Source of the DNA: Microbispora sp. ZYX-F-249
Lineage (GTDB): Bacteria; Actinomycetota; Actinomycetes; Streptosporangiales; Streptosporangiaceae
Assembly: GCF_039649665.1 (NCBI RefSeq)
Contig: NZ_JBDJAW010000001.1
Span: 248,001 to 312,000 of the forward strand
Direction of reading: 5' to 3'
Length of the DNA stretch: 64,000 nucleotides
The position numbers were made by a program, and so were the translations under genes. How positions within the stretch are numbered: position 1 is the stretch's first letter; every line of letters starts with the position of its first letter. Below the pieces are notes generated by a model. The model did not search any database. It was not told where the DNA came from and saw nothing but the letters and a program-made list of their open reading frames with translations. Positions 7,961 through 17,317 of the stretch are shown piece by piece.

Positions 7961-9514
7961 ATGGTGGAGCAGGCCGCGCGGCGGATCGCCGAGAAGGTCG
8001 TCACGAGTGCGCCGGCAGGCTGGACGCGGGTGGTGGTGGCAGGCAGCGCGGGCAGTGGCAGCACCTCGGTGTCCGGCGGTTACGCCGTCCCCGGCGCGAC
8101 CCGGTTGCGCTCGTTGCCCCGCCTCTTCGCGGAGCTGAGCGGCCTCGCTGAGGCGGTGCGGAAGGTCCGGGACTGGGATCCCACGACTGTCGAGATCGTG
8201 TGCCGGCCATCCGGGGAGTACGAGCTGGTCGCGTTCGCGGACGGGATCACCAGCCTGCGTGGACTGGGTGGCGGCTTCCAGGCCGTCCTGGACCCGGGCT
8301 ACCGGTTGCCTCCGTCCTCTCCGGGACAGGAGAGCACAGCCGCCCCGGCGGGCGATCCGGAGCTTGCCGTGGCGCGGTTCCGCGCGTACATGGAGCGGCG
8401 GGCTGAGATCTTGGGACGGCCCGAACGGCTGCCGCCGCCCGCGTCGGCCGCCGCGCTCGACCGGGCGGAGCGCGTCATCGGCCGCCCGCTGCCCGCCGAC
8501 CTGCGTGCGCTGTACCTGATCGCGAACGGCGACGCCATCGACCACGAGCACCGCTACCTGCTCGGAGGTGACGCCTGGCTGGCGCTGGAGGACATGGTCG
8601 CCGTCCACGCCGCCCTGTCCGAACCGGTCTGGCACGGCTGGGACCTGGGGTGGAACTCGGTCGTCTTCGACGCCGATCCTCCCGGCACCGTCCGGCGGGT
8701 CGGCGGACACCCGGCCTGGGTGCCCTTCGCCAGCGGCGAGGACGGCAACTACCTGGCGGTGGACCTGGCCCCGGCCGGGAACGGCCGCCCGGGCCAGATC
8801 ATCCGCATGGGCCGCGACTACGACGAGTGCCCGGTATACGTCGCCGACTCCGTGACCGCGCTACTCGGCCGCCACCTGGAACTGCTGGAACAGGGCGCCT
8901 ACGAGAAGGACGACGACCACATCGAGCCGGCGGGCCCCGAGCCGGGACACGGCCCCGAGAGGATCATCGGCGAGATCCCCGGCGAGGTCCCGGCCGGCCT
9001 CCAGGCCATCCATGTCAACGACGTGACGAGCCCGGTCGACCTGGCCCCGCTCACCGGCGCCGCGAACCTGCGGCTGCTGCACCTCAATCACTGCGCCACC
9101 ACGGATCTGACGCCGATCCGCGGGCTGCCCGTCGAGTCTCTGCGCGTCACCCTGGACGGCGGCGACCTGACCCCGCTCGAAGGCCACCGCCACCTGACCT
9201 CCCTGGAACTGGGCACCACCACCGCGATCGACATCGTCCCGTTGCGCACGGTCCCGAACCTGCGCGGCCTGGACCTGTCCCGGGCCGTCGTCCGCGACCT
9301 GGCCATCGTGGCCGACCTGCCCGACCTGCGCTACCTGGCCCTCAGCGCGCGGCAGTGGACCACCCTGCTCGACGAGGGCGCGGTGCCGCCCACTCTCGCG
9401 GCCGCCCGTCTGGCGGACGACGACGCCTCCCTCGCCGAGGCGCTGACCTGGGCGGCCCGTCTCGGCCTCGACACCGGGGACGCGCTCCGCACCACCGGCA
9501 GCCTCCCCGTGTGA
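7961..9514 (+). CDS. SUKH (SMI1/KNR4) domain protein with leucine-rich repeats
   Basis: This 517-residue protein has no signal peptide. Residues 1-110 form an unrecognised alpha/beta region. Residues about 155-310 match the SUKH fold: LPADLRALYLIANGD, then WVPFASGEDGNYLAVDL and GQIIRMGRD. About 345-465 hold degenerate leucine-rich repeats such as LRLLHLNH, LTSLELG and LRGLDLS. Bacterial SUKH proteins are often immunity proteins against polymorphic toxins, but others have general roles, and no toxin gene lies beside it. The ATG follows GGGAGCGG. Domain call is good; function is open. Confidence 0.8.
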   Translation: MVEQAARRIAEKVVTSAPAGWTRVVVAGSAGSGSTSVSGGYAVPGATRLRSLPRLFAELSGLAEAVRKVRDWDPTTVEIVCRPSGEYELVAFADGITSLRGLGGGFQAVLDPGYRLPPSSPGQESTAAPAGDPELAVARFRAYMERRAEILGRPERLPPPASAAALDRAERVIGRPLPADLRALYLIANGDAIDHEHRYLLGGDAWLALEDMVAVHAALSEPVWHGWDLGWNSVVFDADPPGTVRRVGGHPAWVPFASGEDGNYLAVDLAPAGNGRPGQIIRMGRDYDECPVYVADSVTALLGRHLELLEQGAYEKDDDHIEPAGPEPGHGPERIIGEIPGEVPAGLQAIHVNDVTSPVDLAPLTGAANLRLLHLNHCATTDLTPIRGLPVESLRVTLDGGDLTPLEGHRHLTSLELGTTTAIDIVPLRTVPNLRGLDLSRAVVRDLAIVADLPDLRYLALSARQWTTLLDEGAVPPTLAAARLADDDASLAEALTWAARLGLDTGDALRTTGSLPV

Positions 9515-9528
9515 CACAGGCCCTTCCT

Positions 9529-10458
9529 TCAAAGCGCGACGGTGCGGAAGCCGGCGTTGGCCATGGAGGAGTCGGGGGTGTTCGACGAGCGCGCCGAGTT
9601 GCGGTAGCGGTTGCAGTAGGAGTCGTGGCACAGGAACGAGCCGCCGCGCAGCACCCGGGCACCGCCGCGCGACGGGCCGCGCGGGTTGTCGGAGGGCGAG
9701 TAGACGTAGTAGTCGGGCGCGTACCAGTCGGCGCACCACTCCCACACGTTGCCGACCGTCTGCCACAGCCCGTACGCGTTGGGCGCGTACGTCCGGACCG
9801 GGGCGGTCGTGAGATGACCGTCGTCCAGGGTGTTCTCCGTGGGGAAGACGCCCTGCCAGATGTTGACCCGCCACTCGTCGGCCGAAGAGTCACCGTGCAG
9901 GTCGTCTCCCCAGGGGTAGCGCGCGCCGTCGAGGCCGCCCCGGGAGGCGTACTCCCACTCGGCCTCGGTGGGCAGCCGCCTGCCCGCCCAGGAGCAGTAC
10001 GCCATCGCGTCGTTCCAGCTCACGTGGACCACCGGGTGGTCGGGCTCCGCCTGCGACAGCCGGCCGGCGGGGTGCCGCCAGTCGGCGCCGCGCACGCCGG
10101 CCCACCAGGGCGTGCCGGGCACGGGGCCCATCACGTCGTCCGGGTGGGCGCGCATCGCCAGGTGGAAGACGGCGGAGAAGCCGTACTCCTCCGCCTCCGT
10201 GCGGTAGCCGGTCGCCTCGGCGAAGGCCGCGAAATCCGCGACCGTCACGGTCGTGGCGTCGATCGAGAACGGCGCCACGGTGACCGCGTGCACGGGCCCC
10301 TCGCCGTCGCCGGGGTTGCCGTCGCCGGTCGCGTCCCCCATGCGGAACTCACCGCCGGGCAGGCGTACCTGCTCGATCCCGTGGAGCCCGTGCGCCGTGA
10401 AACGGACGGGCTCCATCGGCTGCCCGGACGTGGCGGGTGTGCAGCAACTCCCCGACAT
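9529..10458 (-). CDS. Formylglycine-generating enzyme (sulfatase-activating, SUMF1/FGE family)
   Basis: This 309-residue enzyme oxidises the Cys of a C-x-P-x-R motif in nascent sulfatases to formylglycine, their catalytic residue. Family signatures include LPTEAEWEYASRGG, NVWEWCADWY and VLRGGSF. The copper-binding active-site pair is visible as C277-HDSY-C282, followed by NRYRNSAR. It is the last gene of the sulfatase operon, starting two bases after the second sulfatase with an AAGGGA ribosome site inside that gene. Both sulfatases upstream have Cys-type motifs, so the partners are encoded together. Confidence 0.95.
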   Translation of the reverse strand: MSGSCCTPATSGQPMEPVRFTAHGLHGIEQVRLPGGEFRMGDATGDGNPGDGEGPVHAVTVAPFSIDATTVTVADFAAFAEATGYRTEAEEYGFSAVFHLAMRAHPDDVMGPVPGTPWWAGVRGADWRHPAGRLSQAEPDHPVVHVSWNDAMAYCSWAGRRLPTEAEWEYASRGGLDGARYPWGDDLHGDSSADEWRVNIWQGVFPTENTLDDGHLTTAPVRTYAPNAYGLWQTVGNVWEWCADWYAPDYYVYSPSDNPRGPSRGGARVLRGGSFLCHDSYCNRYRNSARSSNTPDSSMANAGFRTVAL

Positions 10459-10460
10459 GG

Positions 10461-11879
10461 TCAGATTCCCTTCGGCACCGGCTGGCTGGGATGCGGCTCG
10501 TCGCCGACCGCCGCCTGGGCGTGCCACATGCGGACCTTCATCTCCTCGCGGATCTCCCGGTAGGCCGGGTCGTCGTAGACGTTGCGCAGCTCCTCCGGAT
10601 CCGCCTCCAGGTCGTACAGCTCCCATTCGCCCGGATAGGTGAACGCGCCCGTGCCGGGGATGCCCATGCCGTCGTTGTAGAAGTAGATGATCTTGTAGCG
10701 ATCGGTCCGGTAGCCGTAGTGGGCCGGCGCCTTGTGGAAGACGTCGTCGTGCTCCCAGTAGCGGTAGTACATGCCCTCCGCCGGCGGCGTCCCCGGCTCA
10801 CCGGTCAGGTCGGCGAGGAAGCTGCGGCCCTGCATCCGGGGATGGTGCGGCACCCCGGCCGCGTCCAGCACGGTCTGCGCGAAGTCGACGTTGGTGACGA
10901 TGCCGTCGTGCACCTGCCCGGCCGGGATGCGCCGCGGGTAGCTCAGCACGAGCGGCATCCGCAGCGACTCCTCGTACATGAACCGCTTGTCGAACCAGCC
11001 GTGGTCGCCGAGGAAGAAGCCCTGGTCGGAGCAGTACATCAGCAGCGTGTCGTCGAAGTCGCCACGCTCGCGCAGCCAGTCGACCACCCGGCCGACGTTG
11101 TCGTCCACCGACGCGACGACGGCCAGGTAGTCCTCCATGTAGCGCTGGTACTTCCACAGCGCCAGTTCCTCGTACGACAGCCCCTCGGGCGGGTCCTGCT
11201 TGAGGTCCTCGGCGTTGAGGTGCTCGGCGATCCGCATGGCGGCCCGCCGGGCCGACGACGAGCGCGTCGCGTAGTCGTCGCCGAACGTGGACGGAACAGG
11301 GATGGGATCGGTGTACATCCCCGCGTGCCTGTCGTCGGGCTCCCACGGGCGGTGCGGCGCCTTGTGGTAGATCAGCAGACAGTACGGATCGTCGCCGTCG
11401 AGCGAGTCCGCCCAGCTCAGCGCCATGTCCGTGATGAGGTCGGTGGCGTAGCCGGGGACGGTGCGCAGGCCGTCCTCCGACAGGAACGAGGGGTCGAAGT
11501 ACTCCCCCTGCTCGATCAGCACGTCCCAGTAGTCGAACCCCTGGGGGTTGTGCCCCGGGCCGTCCCCCATGTGCCACTTGCCGACGATCGCCGTGCGATA
11601 TCCGGCCGCCTTCAACTGGCTCACGAACGTCGGCTGCGCCGCGTCGATCGGCGTGACCAGTGTCGACACGCCGTTCACGTGCGAGTACGTGCCGGTCAGG
11701 ATGCTGGCCCGGCTCGGGGAGCACAGGGCGTTCGTCGCGAAGCAGTTGTCGAACCGGACGCCGAGGTCCGCGATCTCGTCGATCCGCGGCGTCCGGTTGA
11801 CGACCGAGCCGTACGCGCCGACCGCGTGCGACGCGTGGTCGTCGGTCAGGATCATGACGATGTTCGGGCGCCCGCTCAT
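10461..11879 (-). CDS. Type I sulfatase (Cys-type), second copy
   Basis: This 472-residue alkaline-phosphatase-superfamily enzyme hydrolyses sulfate esters. The metal-binding start (PNIVMILTDDH) and the formylglycine motif C53-SPSR are clear; further signatures include VGKWHMGD and SDQGFFLGDHGWFDK. There is no signal peptide, so it acts in the cytoplasm on an imported substrate. Its ATG overlaps the upstream sulfatase stop as ATGA. It is related to but clearly distinct from its neighbour, suggesting two sulfation positions or substrates. Substrate is not predictable from sequence alone. Confidence 0.94.
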   Translation of the reverse strand: MSGRPNIVMILTDDHASHAVGAYGSVVNRTPRIDEIADLGVRFDNCFATNALCSPSRASILTGTYSHVNGVSTLVTPIDAAQPTFVSQLKAAGYRTAIVGKWHMGDGPGHNPQGFDYWDVLIEQGEYFDPSFLSEDGLRTVPGYATDLITDMALSWADSLDGDDPYCLLIYHKAPHRPWEPDDRHAGMYTDPIPVPSTFGDDYATRSSSARRAAMRIAEHLNAEDLKQDPPEGLSYEELALWKYQRYMEDYLAVVASVDDNVGRVVDWLRERGDFDDTLLMYCSDQGFFLGDHGWFDKRFMYEESLRMPLVLSYPRRIPAGQVHDGIVTNVDFAQTVLDAAGVPHHPRMQGRSFLADLTGEPGTPPAEGMYYRYWEHDDVFHKAPAHYGYRTDRYKIIYFYNDGMGIPGTGAFTYPGEWELYDLEADPEELRNVYDDPAYREIREEMKVRMWHAQAAVGDEPHPSQPVPKGI

Positions 11880-13357
11880 CGGTAGGTCGCCTCGTCCAGC
11901 CCGCTCAGGGTGGGGTCGTACGACACCTCGCCGACGTCGTACATCGAGGTCATCCAGTGGTAGAAGTTGTCGCCCCGGTCGCGCAGCACCTGGTAGAGCC
12001 GCCGCATGAGCCGCCCGCGCACCTCCGCCATCTCGGGATGGTTGTAGACGTTGAGCAGCTCGTCCGGGTCGGTGAACAGGTCGTACAGCTCGTTGGTCGA
12101 GTCGGGGTTGACGACCAGCTTGTAGCGGTCGGTCCGGATCATCCGCTGCGGGTACGGGAAGTGGTGCCCGTGGAACTCGCAGACGATGTCCTGCTCCCAC
12201 GGCACCTCGCGGGCGGAGGCGAGCGGCACCAGGCTGCGGGAGTCGACCGCCGGGGCGGGGTCGATCCCGGCCAGGTCCAGGATCGTCGCCGTGCAGTCCA
12301 GCAGGCTGACGAACTCGGTCCTGACGACCCCGGGCTCCTGGCCGGGGATCCGCAGCAGGCCGGGCGTGCGGTAGATGTCCTCGTACATCGCCGGGCCCTT
12401 GTCGTGCAGCCGGTGGGCGCCGGTGAACTCGCCGTGGTCGCAGGTGAAGAACACCGCGGTCTCGTCGTTCAGGCCGAGGCGCCGCATGGCGTCCATGACC
12501 CGGCCGATCTCCATGTCGATGAGCGCGACGTAGCCCCAGTAGACCGCGATGAGCTTGCGCGTCACCTCCAGCGGCATGGTGTCGAACGTCCAGTGCGCGC
12601 TGTAGTTGGCCTGCACCGGCGGCTTGCCGGCGAAGGTCTCGGCGATCGACTTGGGCAGCTCGACCAGCTCGGGGTCGAACATGTCGAAGTACTCGTCCGG
12701 CACGATGTACGGCAGGTGCGGGCCGAAGAAGTTGAGCTGCAGGAAGAACGGCTTCGGGTCGGCGGCGTACCGCTCAAGCATCTCGATCGCCCGGGTGGCG
12801 AGGTAGTGCTCGAACGTCGCCTCGACCGGCTGGCGCAGCCGCGCGGCGAGCAGGTTGCCCGGCCCGCCGTTCGGCAGCGTCCCGCGGATGCGGTCGTGGA
12901 TCTCGTACGGCGGCAGGTCGTTCACCTTGAGGTAGTCCAGGTAGTCGGGGTGGTCCACGGGGTTGTGCCACCCCGGCAGGTCCGGCCCGTCGAACCCGAA
13001 GTCGGCCGCCCGCCGGTGGTGGCCGACGTGCCACTTGCCGATGAGCCCGCAGTTGTACCCGGCGCCGCGCAGGGCCTCCGAGAACGACCACTGGCCGTCC
13101 GGCAGGTCCTCGATGTAGCCGACGTTCCTCTCGTGGTTGGCGAGCAGCTTGTGCCGGAACGGCGCCTGCCCGGTCAGCAGGCTCGCCCGGGCCGGCGTGC
13201 AGATCGCGGTCGGGGTGTACCAGCGGTCGAACCTGGTCCCGGTCCGGGCCAGCTCGTCCAGCACCGGGGTGGCCGCGAGGCGGTTGCCGTACGCGCCCAG
13301 GGTGTCGGCCCGGTGCTGGTCGGTCATCAGGAACAGGATGTTCACAGGGCTCGTCAC
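11876..13357 (-). CDS. Type I sulfatase (Cys-type), first copy
   Basis: This 493-residue sulfatase has the N-terminal metal site NILFLMTDQHRADTLGAYG, the C53-TPAR formylglycine motif in AICTPARASLLTG, then IGKWHVGHH and CDHGEFTGAH. No signal peptide is present. The GTG start overlaps the stop of the substrate-binding protein gene (GTGA), so it is coupled to the importer. Its C-terminal region (TDRYKLVVN, ELYDLFTDPDEL) is typical of bacterial sulfatases acting on sugar or small aromatic sulfates. Confidence 0.94.
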   Translation of the reverse strand: MTSPVNILFLMTDQHRADTLGAYGNRLAATPVLDELARTGTRFDRWYTPTAICTPARASLLTGQAPFRHKLLANHERNVGYIEDLPDGQWSFSEALRGAGYNCGLIGKWHVGHHRRAADFGFDGPDLPGWHNPVDHPDYLDYLKVNDLPPYEIHDRIRGTLPNGGPGNLLAARLRQPVEATFEHYLATRAIEMLERYAADPKPFFLQLNFFGPHLPYIVPDEYFDMFDPELVELPKSIAETFAGKPPVQANYSAHWTFDTMPLEVTRKLIAVYWGYVALIDMEIGRVMDAMRRLGLNDETAVFFTCDHGEFTGAHRLHDKGPAMYEDIYRTPGLLRIPGQEPGVVRTEFVSLLDCTATILDLAGIDPAPAVDSRSLVPLASAREVPWEQDIVCEFHGHHFPYPQRMIRTDRYKLVVNPDSTNELYDLFTDPDELLNVYNHPEMAEVRGRLMRRLYQVLRDRGDNFYHWMTSMYDVGEVSYDPTLSGLDEATYR

Positions 13358-14352
13358 TGGGCCGCGCCCGTGAACAGGTCGCCGGTGTAGTACGTCTTCG
13401 GGTCGACGGCCGAGGGCAGCTTGCCCGCGCCGACGAAGTAGTCGCCCATCCCGCTCAGCCACTTCTCGATGGTGCCGTCCTTGCTGTAGCCGTCCAGGTC
13501 GGCGAGCGACAGCACCTTGGAGTTGGCGGCGTCGGCCTTGACCTGGTCGGCCGGGAGCTTCAGCATCTCGGCGGTCGCGGCCACGGTCTCGTCGAGGTGC
13601 TCGCTGCGGTACTGGATGGCGTCGCGCAGCACCCCGATGACCTTCTCGGTCTTGTCCTTCTCGTTCGCGACGACGTCGTTGCCGCCGACGAACGCGGTCG
13701 GGAACGACACGGTGTCGGCGAAGTCCTCGTTCTTGGCCAGCTCGACCAGGTCGGGGACGGTCTTCTTGATCGTCGAGATGGCCGGGTACCAGAAGCCGGC
13801 CGCGTCGATCTGCTTGGAGGTGAACGCCGACACGATCGTGGACGCGTCCATCGGGACGATCTTCACGTCGTCCTTGGTCAGCCCTGCCTTCTTCAGCGCG
13901 AGCGTGAGGATCATGTCGCCGGAGGTGCCCTCGGGCACGCCGATCGTCTTGCCCTTCAGGCCCTCCAGCGAGGTGATGCCGGCCTGGGCGATGACGCGGT
14001 CGGCGTTGCCGAGCGTGTTCAGCGCGATGACCTTGGCCTTGCCGGAGGCGGGCAGCCACATGGCGCCGGGGCCGATGTAGCCGAAGTCGAGGTCGCCGGT
14101 GCCCAGCGCCTGGATCTGCAGCGGGCCGTTGGTGAACACGCTGACCTTGGCGTCGAGCCCGTGCTTCTTCCACAGGCCCTGCTTGTCGGCGACGGCGAGC
14201 AGGCTCGCGCCGTTGAAGTCGGCGATGTAGCCGAAGTCCACGTGCGTCGTGCCGCCGCCCGAGGCGCTGGAGTCGCCGGAGTCGTCCGACCCGCAGGCGG
14301 CCGCCGACAGCGCCACGACGACCGCCGCGGCGGCCAGGATTGTCTTCTTCAT
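13354..14352 (-). CDS. SsuA/TauA/NMT1-type substrate-binding lipoprotein
   Basis: This 332-residue protein has a lipoprotein signal (lipobox SAAAC) and an acidic Ser/Asp/Gly tether. The periplasmic-binding-protein type 2 domain of the sulfonate/nitrate/taurine group follows (FGYIADFNGASLLAVADKQGLWKKHGL, then FGYIGPGAMW and GKTIGVPEGTSG in register). It should bind the substrate outside the membrane for the SsuBC-type channel. Between importer and sulfatases, its ligand is probably a small sulfate ester or sulfonate. The ATG overlaps the ATPase stop. Confidence 0.9.
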   Translation of the reverse strand: MKKTILAAAAVVVALSAAACGSDDSGDSSASGGGTTHVDFGYIADFNGASLLAVADKQGLWKKHGLDAKVSVFTNGPLQIQALGTGDLDFGYIGPGAMWLPASGKAKVIALNTLGNADRVIAQAGITSLEGLKGKTIGVPEGTSGDMILTLALKKAGLTKDDVKIVPMDASTIVSAFTSKQIDAAGFWYPAISTIKKTVPDLVELAKNEDFADTVSFPTAFVGGNDVVANEKDKTEKVIGVLRDAIQYRSEHLDETVAATAEMLKLPADQVKADAANSKVLSLADLDGYSKDGTIEKWLSGMGDYFVGAGKLPSAVDPKTYYTGDLFTGAAQ

Positions 14353-15134
14353 TGCGCGGGCTCCTTGATCTGCCGCTGGTGGTACACCGCATGCCAGACG
14401 CGGTTGCGCAGCGCCCCGAACTCGGGGCTCAGCCGCATGTCCTCGTCCCGCGGATAGGGGAGGTCGACCTCGATGACCTCGGCGATCCGGCCCGGCCGGG
14501 CGGCCATGACGACCACCCGGTTGGCGAGGAACACCGCCTCGTCGACGTCATGGGTGATGAACATGACCGTCCGCCGCTCCTTGCTCCAGGTCTCCAGGAG
14601 CTGCTCCTGGAGACGCACCCGGGTCAGCGCGTCCAGGGCGCCGAAGGGCTCGTCCATGAGCAGGATCGACGGGTTCACCGCGTACGCCCGGGCGATCGCG
14701 CAGCGCTGCTTCATGCCGCCCGACAGCGTCTTGGGCAGGGCGTCGGCGAACTGCTCCAGGCCGACCAGGCGGATGAAGTGCTCGGCGCGCTCCCGCCGCT
14801 CGCTCTTGGGGACCTTCGCGGTGCGCATGCCGAACTCGACGTTCTCCCGGACGGTCAGCCACGGGAACAGCGCGTACTGCTGGAAGATCACGCCGCGCTC
14901 GGGGCCGGGGCCGGTGACCGGCCTGCCGTCCACCAGTGCGGTGCCGCCGGTGGGCTGCTCCAGCCCGGCGAGGATGTTGAGCAGCGTGCTCTTGCCGCAG
15001 CCGGAGGGGCCGACGACGGTCACGAACTCGTTGTCGGCGATGTCCAGCGACACGCCGCCGAGCGCGACGAACGGCTCCTTCCCGACGGGGAAGACCTTCT
15101 CGACGTCGCGTACGGAGATCTTGGGAGTGCTCAT
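14349..15134 (-). CDS. ABC importer ATPase, SsuB/TauB type
   Basis: This 261-residue nucleotide-binding subunit has Walker [11 protein letters not shown]-loop [15 protein letters not shown] signature LSGGMKQR, Walker [13 protein letters not shown] and switch His in FITHDVDEA. It powers the adjacent SsuC-type permease. The ATG overlaps the permease stop and its own stop overlaps the binding-protein start. Unlike the two sugar importers in this window, this system has its own ATPase. Confidence 0.95.
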   Translation of the reverse strand: MSTPKISVRDVEKVFPVGKEPFVALGGVSLDIADNEFVTVVGPSGCGKSTLLNILAGLEQPTGGTALVDGRPVTGPGPERGVIFQQYALFPWLTVRENVEFGMRTAKVPKSERRERAEHFIRLVGLEQFADALPKTLSGGMKQRCAIARAYAVNPSILLMDEPFGALDALTRVRLQEQLLETWSKERRTVMFITHDVDEAVFLANRVVVMAARPGRIAEVIEVDLPYPRDEDMRLSPEFGALRNRVWHAVYHQRQIKEPAQ

Positions 15135-15931
15135 CGGTTCTCCTGCCAGGCCGTCAGCTTGTTGCCGGCGATCATGAGCAGCCGGTCCATGATCAGGCCG
15201 AGGACCCCGATCGCGATGATGCCGACGAAGATCGTCGGAAGGTCGTAGTAGAGCTGCGCGCTCTGCATCCGGTGGCCGAGCCCGGCCTGCGCGGCCAGGA
15301 GCTCCGCGGCCACCAGCGTGCCCCAGGCCGAGCCGAGCCCGACCCGCATGCCCACGAGGATGAACGGCGTGGAGGCCGGCACCACGACGCGGCCGAAGAT
15401 GGTCCCGTCGCCCGCGCCGAGCACCCGCGCGGCGTTGATCAGCGTCCTGTCCACGTTCACCACGCCCTGGTAGGTCGAGATGACGCAGGACAGGAACGCC
15501 GCCAGGAAGATGACGAAGATCTTCGGGCTTTCGCCGATGCCCATCAGGACGAGCACCAGGGGCAGCATCGCCAGCGGCGGGATCGTGCGGAAGAACTGGA
15601 TCCACGGCTCGAACAGGCCGCGGGCCACGGTGTACCACCCCATGACGAACCCGACGATCACCGCCGCGATCGAGCCGAGGGCGAACCCGGCCAGCACGCG
15701 CCCGAGTGAGGCGCCCACGTCGGTGGCGAGCGTGCCGTCCCCGATCATCTTCCAGGCGGCCGCGACGACCTCGCCCGGGGTGGGGAACTGGAGTCCCGAC
15801 AGGGACAGCCCCCACCAGATCGCGATCCCGGCCACGATCGAGATGATGTTGAGGACCAGGAAGGTCCTGTTCTTGCGCGGCCGGGCGGGGGCGTTGCCGT
15901 CCCTCGTGGCGCCCGCGGTGGTCACGGCCAC
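15131..15931 (-). CDS. ABC importer permease, SsuC/TauC type
   Basis: This 266-residue membrane protein has about six transmembrane segments and an EAA-like loop ([22 protein letters not shown]). The GTG start shares its first base with the last base of the ROK regulator stop (TAGTG); a second in-frame GTG lies six bases later. It forms the channel of the putative sulfate-ester importer. Confidence 0.92.
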   Translation of the reverse strand: MAVTTAGATRDGNAPARPRKNRTFLVLNIISIVAGIAIWWGLSLSGLQFPTPGEVVAAAWKMIGDGTLATDVGASLGRVLAGFALGSIAAVIVGFVMGWYTVARGLFEPWIQFFRTIPPLAMLPLVLVLMGIGESPKIFVIFLAAFLSCVISTYQGVVNVDRTLINAARVLGAGDGTIFGRVVVPASTPFILVGMRVGLGSAWGTLVAAELLAAQAGLGHRMQSAQLYYDLPTIFVGIIAIGVLGLIMDRLLMIAGNKLTAWQENR

Positions 15932-17106
15932 TATCGGCCTCCGTCCGTCGTGACGTTCGCTTCGTATCCGGCGAGCAGGGGGGACTCGTGGAACAGGGCC
16001 GCGATGGCCCCGCGCGCGCCGCCGTCGTCCGACAGCAGGGCGGGGCGGATCACGGGCGCCGCGTCGGTCCACCACGACAGCTCGTAGGTGACCGTGTCCG
16101 CGACCTGCCGCAGCAGGGCCGGAGCGATCTGGATGATCTCGCCGCCGAGCACGATCTCGTCCGGGTTGAGGGTCATGACCGCCGTGCCGAGCACCCGGCC
16201 GACCGCCGTGCCGGCCTCGCGGAGCACCTGGTCGACGACCGGGTGGGCGATGTCCACCGCGCCCTTCAGGTCGTCCAGCGTGTCCACGGGCACGCCGAGC
16301 TCCCTGCACCGCGCGAGGATCGCCGGCGCCGACGCGACGGTCTCCACGCAGCCGCGCTTGCCGCAGCGGCACTGCGCGCCGCCGGCCACGGCGGTCACGT
16401 GGCCGAGCTCGCCCGCGTAGCCGCGCGAGCCGCGCACCAGCTGGCCGCCCACCACCAGCCCGCCGCCGACCCCGTCGGACAGGCGCAGGTAGATGAGATC
16501 GCGTACGGAGTCCGACTGGGCGTGCAGCGCCTCGGCCAGCCCGGCGAAGCGCACGTTGTTGTCGACGGTCACCGCGGCGTGGAAGCGCTGGGCGAACACC
16601 TCCGCGACGCCGTCGGCCCGGGATCGGTCGCCCCACCCCGGCACGCCGATGCCGATCGCCTGCAGTGCGCCGTAGTGGACGCCGGTCTCCGCGCTCAGCC
16701 GGTCGATCAGGGCGAGCCCGGCGTCGAGACGCTCGGGCCACTGCGCCGACTCCTCGTAGCGCGCGGTCCCGGACGCGATGATCTCGTGCGCGGCGTCGGC
16801 CACCAGGACGTTCACCCGGCGATGGCCGAAGTCGACGCCCATGTACTGCCCGGAGGCCGGGTCCAGCGCGAGCCGCTCGGCCGGCCGGCCGCTGCCCACC
16901 CGCTCCACGGCGTCGGTGTCGACGACGCGGATGGCACCCCGGCCGAGCAGATCGCTGGTGATCTCGGAGACCGTGGTGCGTGACAGGCCGACCCGGGCCG
17001 CGATCTCGTTGCGGCTCTGCGCGCCGTTCTGGCGGAGCACGCGCAGCACCCGCTCCTCATGGGAGCGGCGCACGAGTGCGTGCACGCCGTTGGGGGTCGT
17101 TGACAC
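15931..17106 (-). CDS. ROK-family transcriptional regulator of the sulfatase operon
   Basis: This 391-residue protein combines an N-terminal winged helix (about 15-70, [19 protein letters not shown]) with a ROK sugar-kinase-like domain. It has the ROK zinc motif CRCGKRGC and a [13 protein letters not shown] nucleotide-site region. It heads the operon, so it probably controls its own synthesis with the importer, sulfatases and FGE. ROK regulators usually respond to sugars or sugar phosphates, suggesting a sulfated sugar. The GTG coincides with the predicted transcription start, so the mRNA is probably leaderless. Confidence 0.92.
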   Translation of the reverse strand: MSTTPNGVHALVRRSHEERVLRVLRQNGAQSRNEIAARVGLSRTTVSEITSDLLGRGAIRVVDTDAVERVGSGRPAERLALDPASGQYMGVDFGHRRVNVLVADAAHEIIASGTARYEESAQWPERLDAGLALIDRLSAETGVHYGALQAIGIGVPGWGDRSRADGVAEVFAQRFHAAVTVDNNVRFAGLAEALHAQSDSVRDLIYLRLSDGVGGGLVVGGQLVRGSRGYAGELGHVTAVAGGAQCRCGKRGCVETVASAPAILARCRELGVPVDTLDDLKGAVDIAHPVVDQVLREAGTAVGRVLGTAVMTLNPDEIVLGGEIIQIAPALLRQVADTVTYELSWWTDAAPVIRPALLSDDGGARGAIAALFHESPLLAGYEANVTTDGGR

Positions 17107-17112
17107 GCTGGC

Positions 17113-17142
17113 AACCTAAGGTTCGTCTGTTTTTTACGTCAA
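17113..17142 (-). promoter_or_regulatory. Promoter of the ROK/sulfatase operon, probably leaderless
   Basis: On the minus strand TTGACG (17142-17137) is followed after 18 bases by TAGGTT (17118-17113). The start GTG is six bases further on, where transcription should begin, leaving no room for a 5' untranslated leader. Confidence 0.6.
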
Positions 17143-17317
17143 CCATCCGGCAAAAAGAATCGGTAGATTCGTCCGGGATCCTGACGAAACCTCTGACCAG
17201 CGTGGACACCCCCTCGACAAGCTCCCAGGCATCCTGCCGCATCGGCCGACGCCTTCTGCGACAGGTGGGACACCGGATTTCGACGGCGTCTCGACGGAAA
17301 AATTCGGCCTGTCTACG

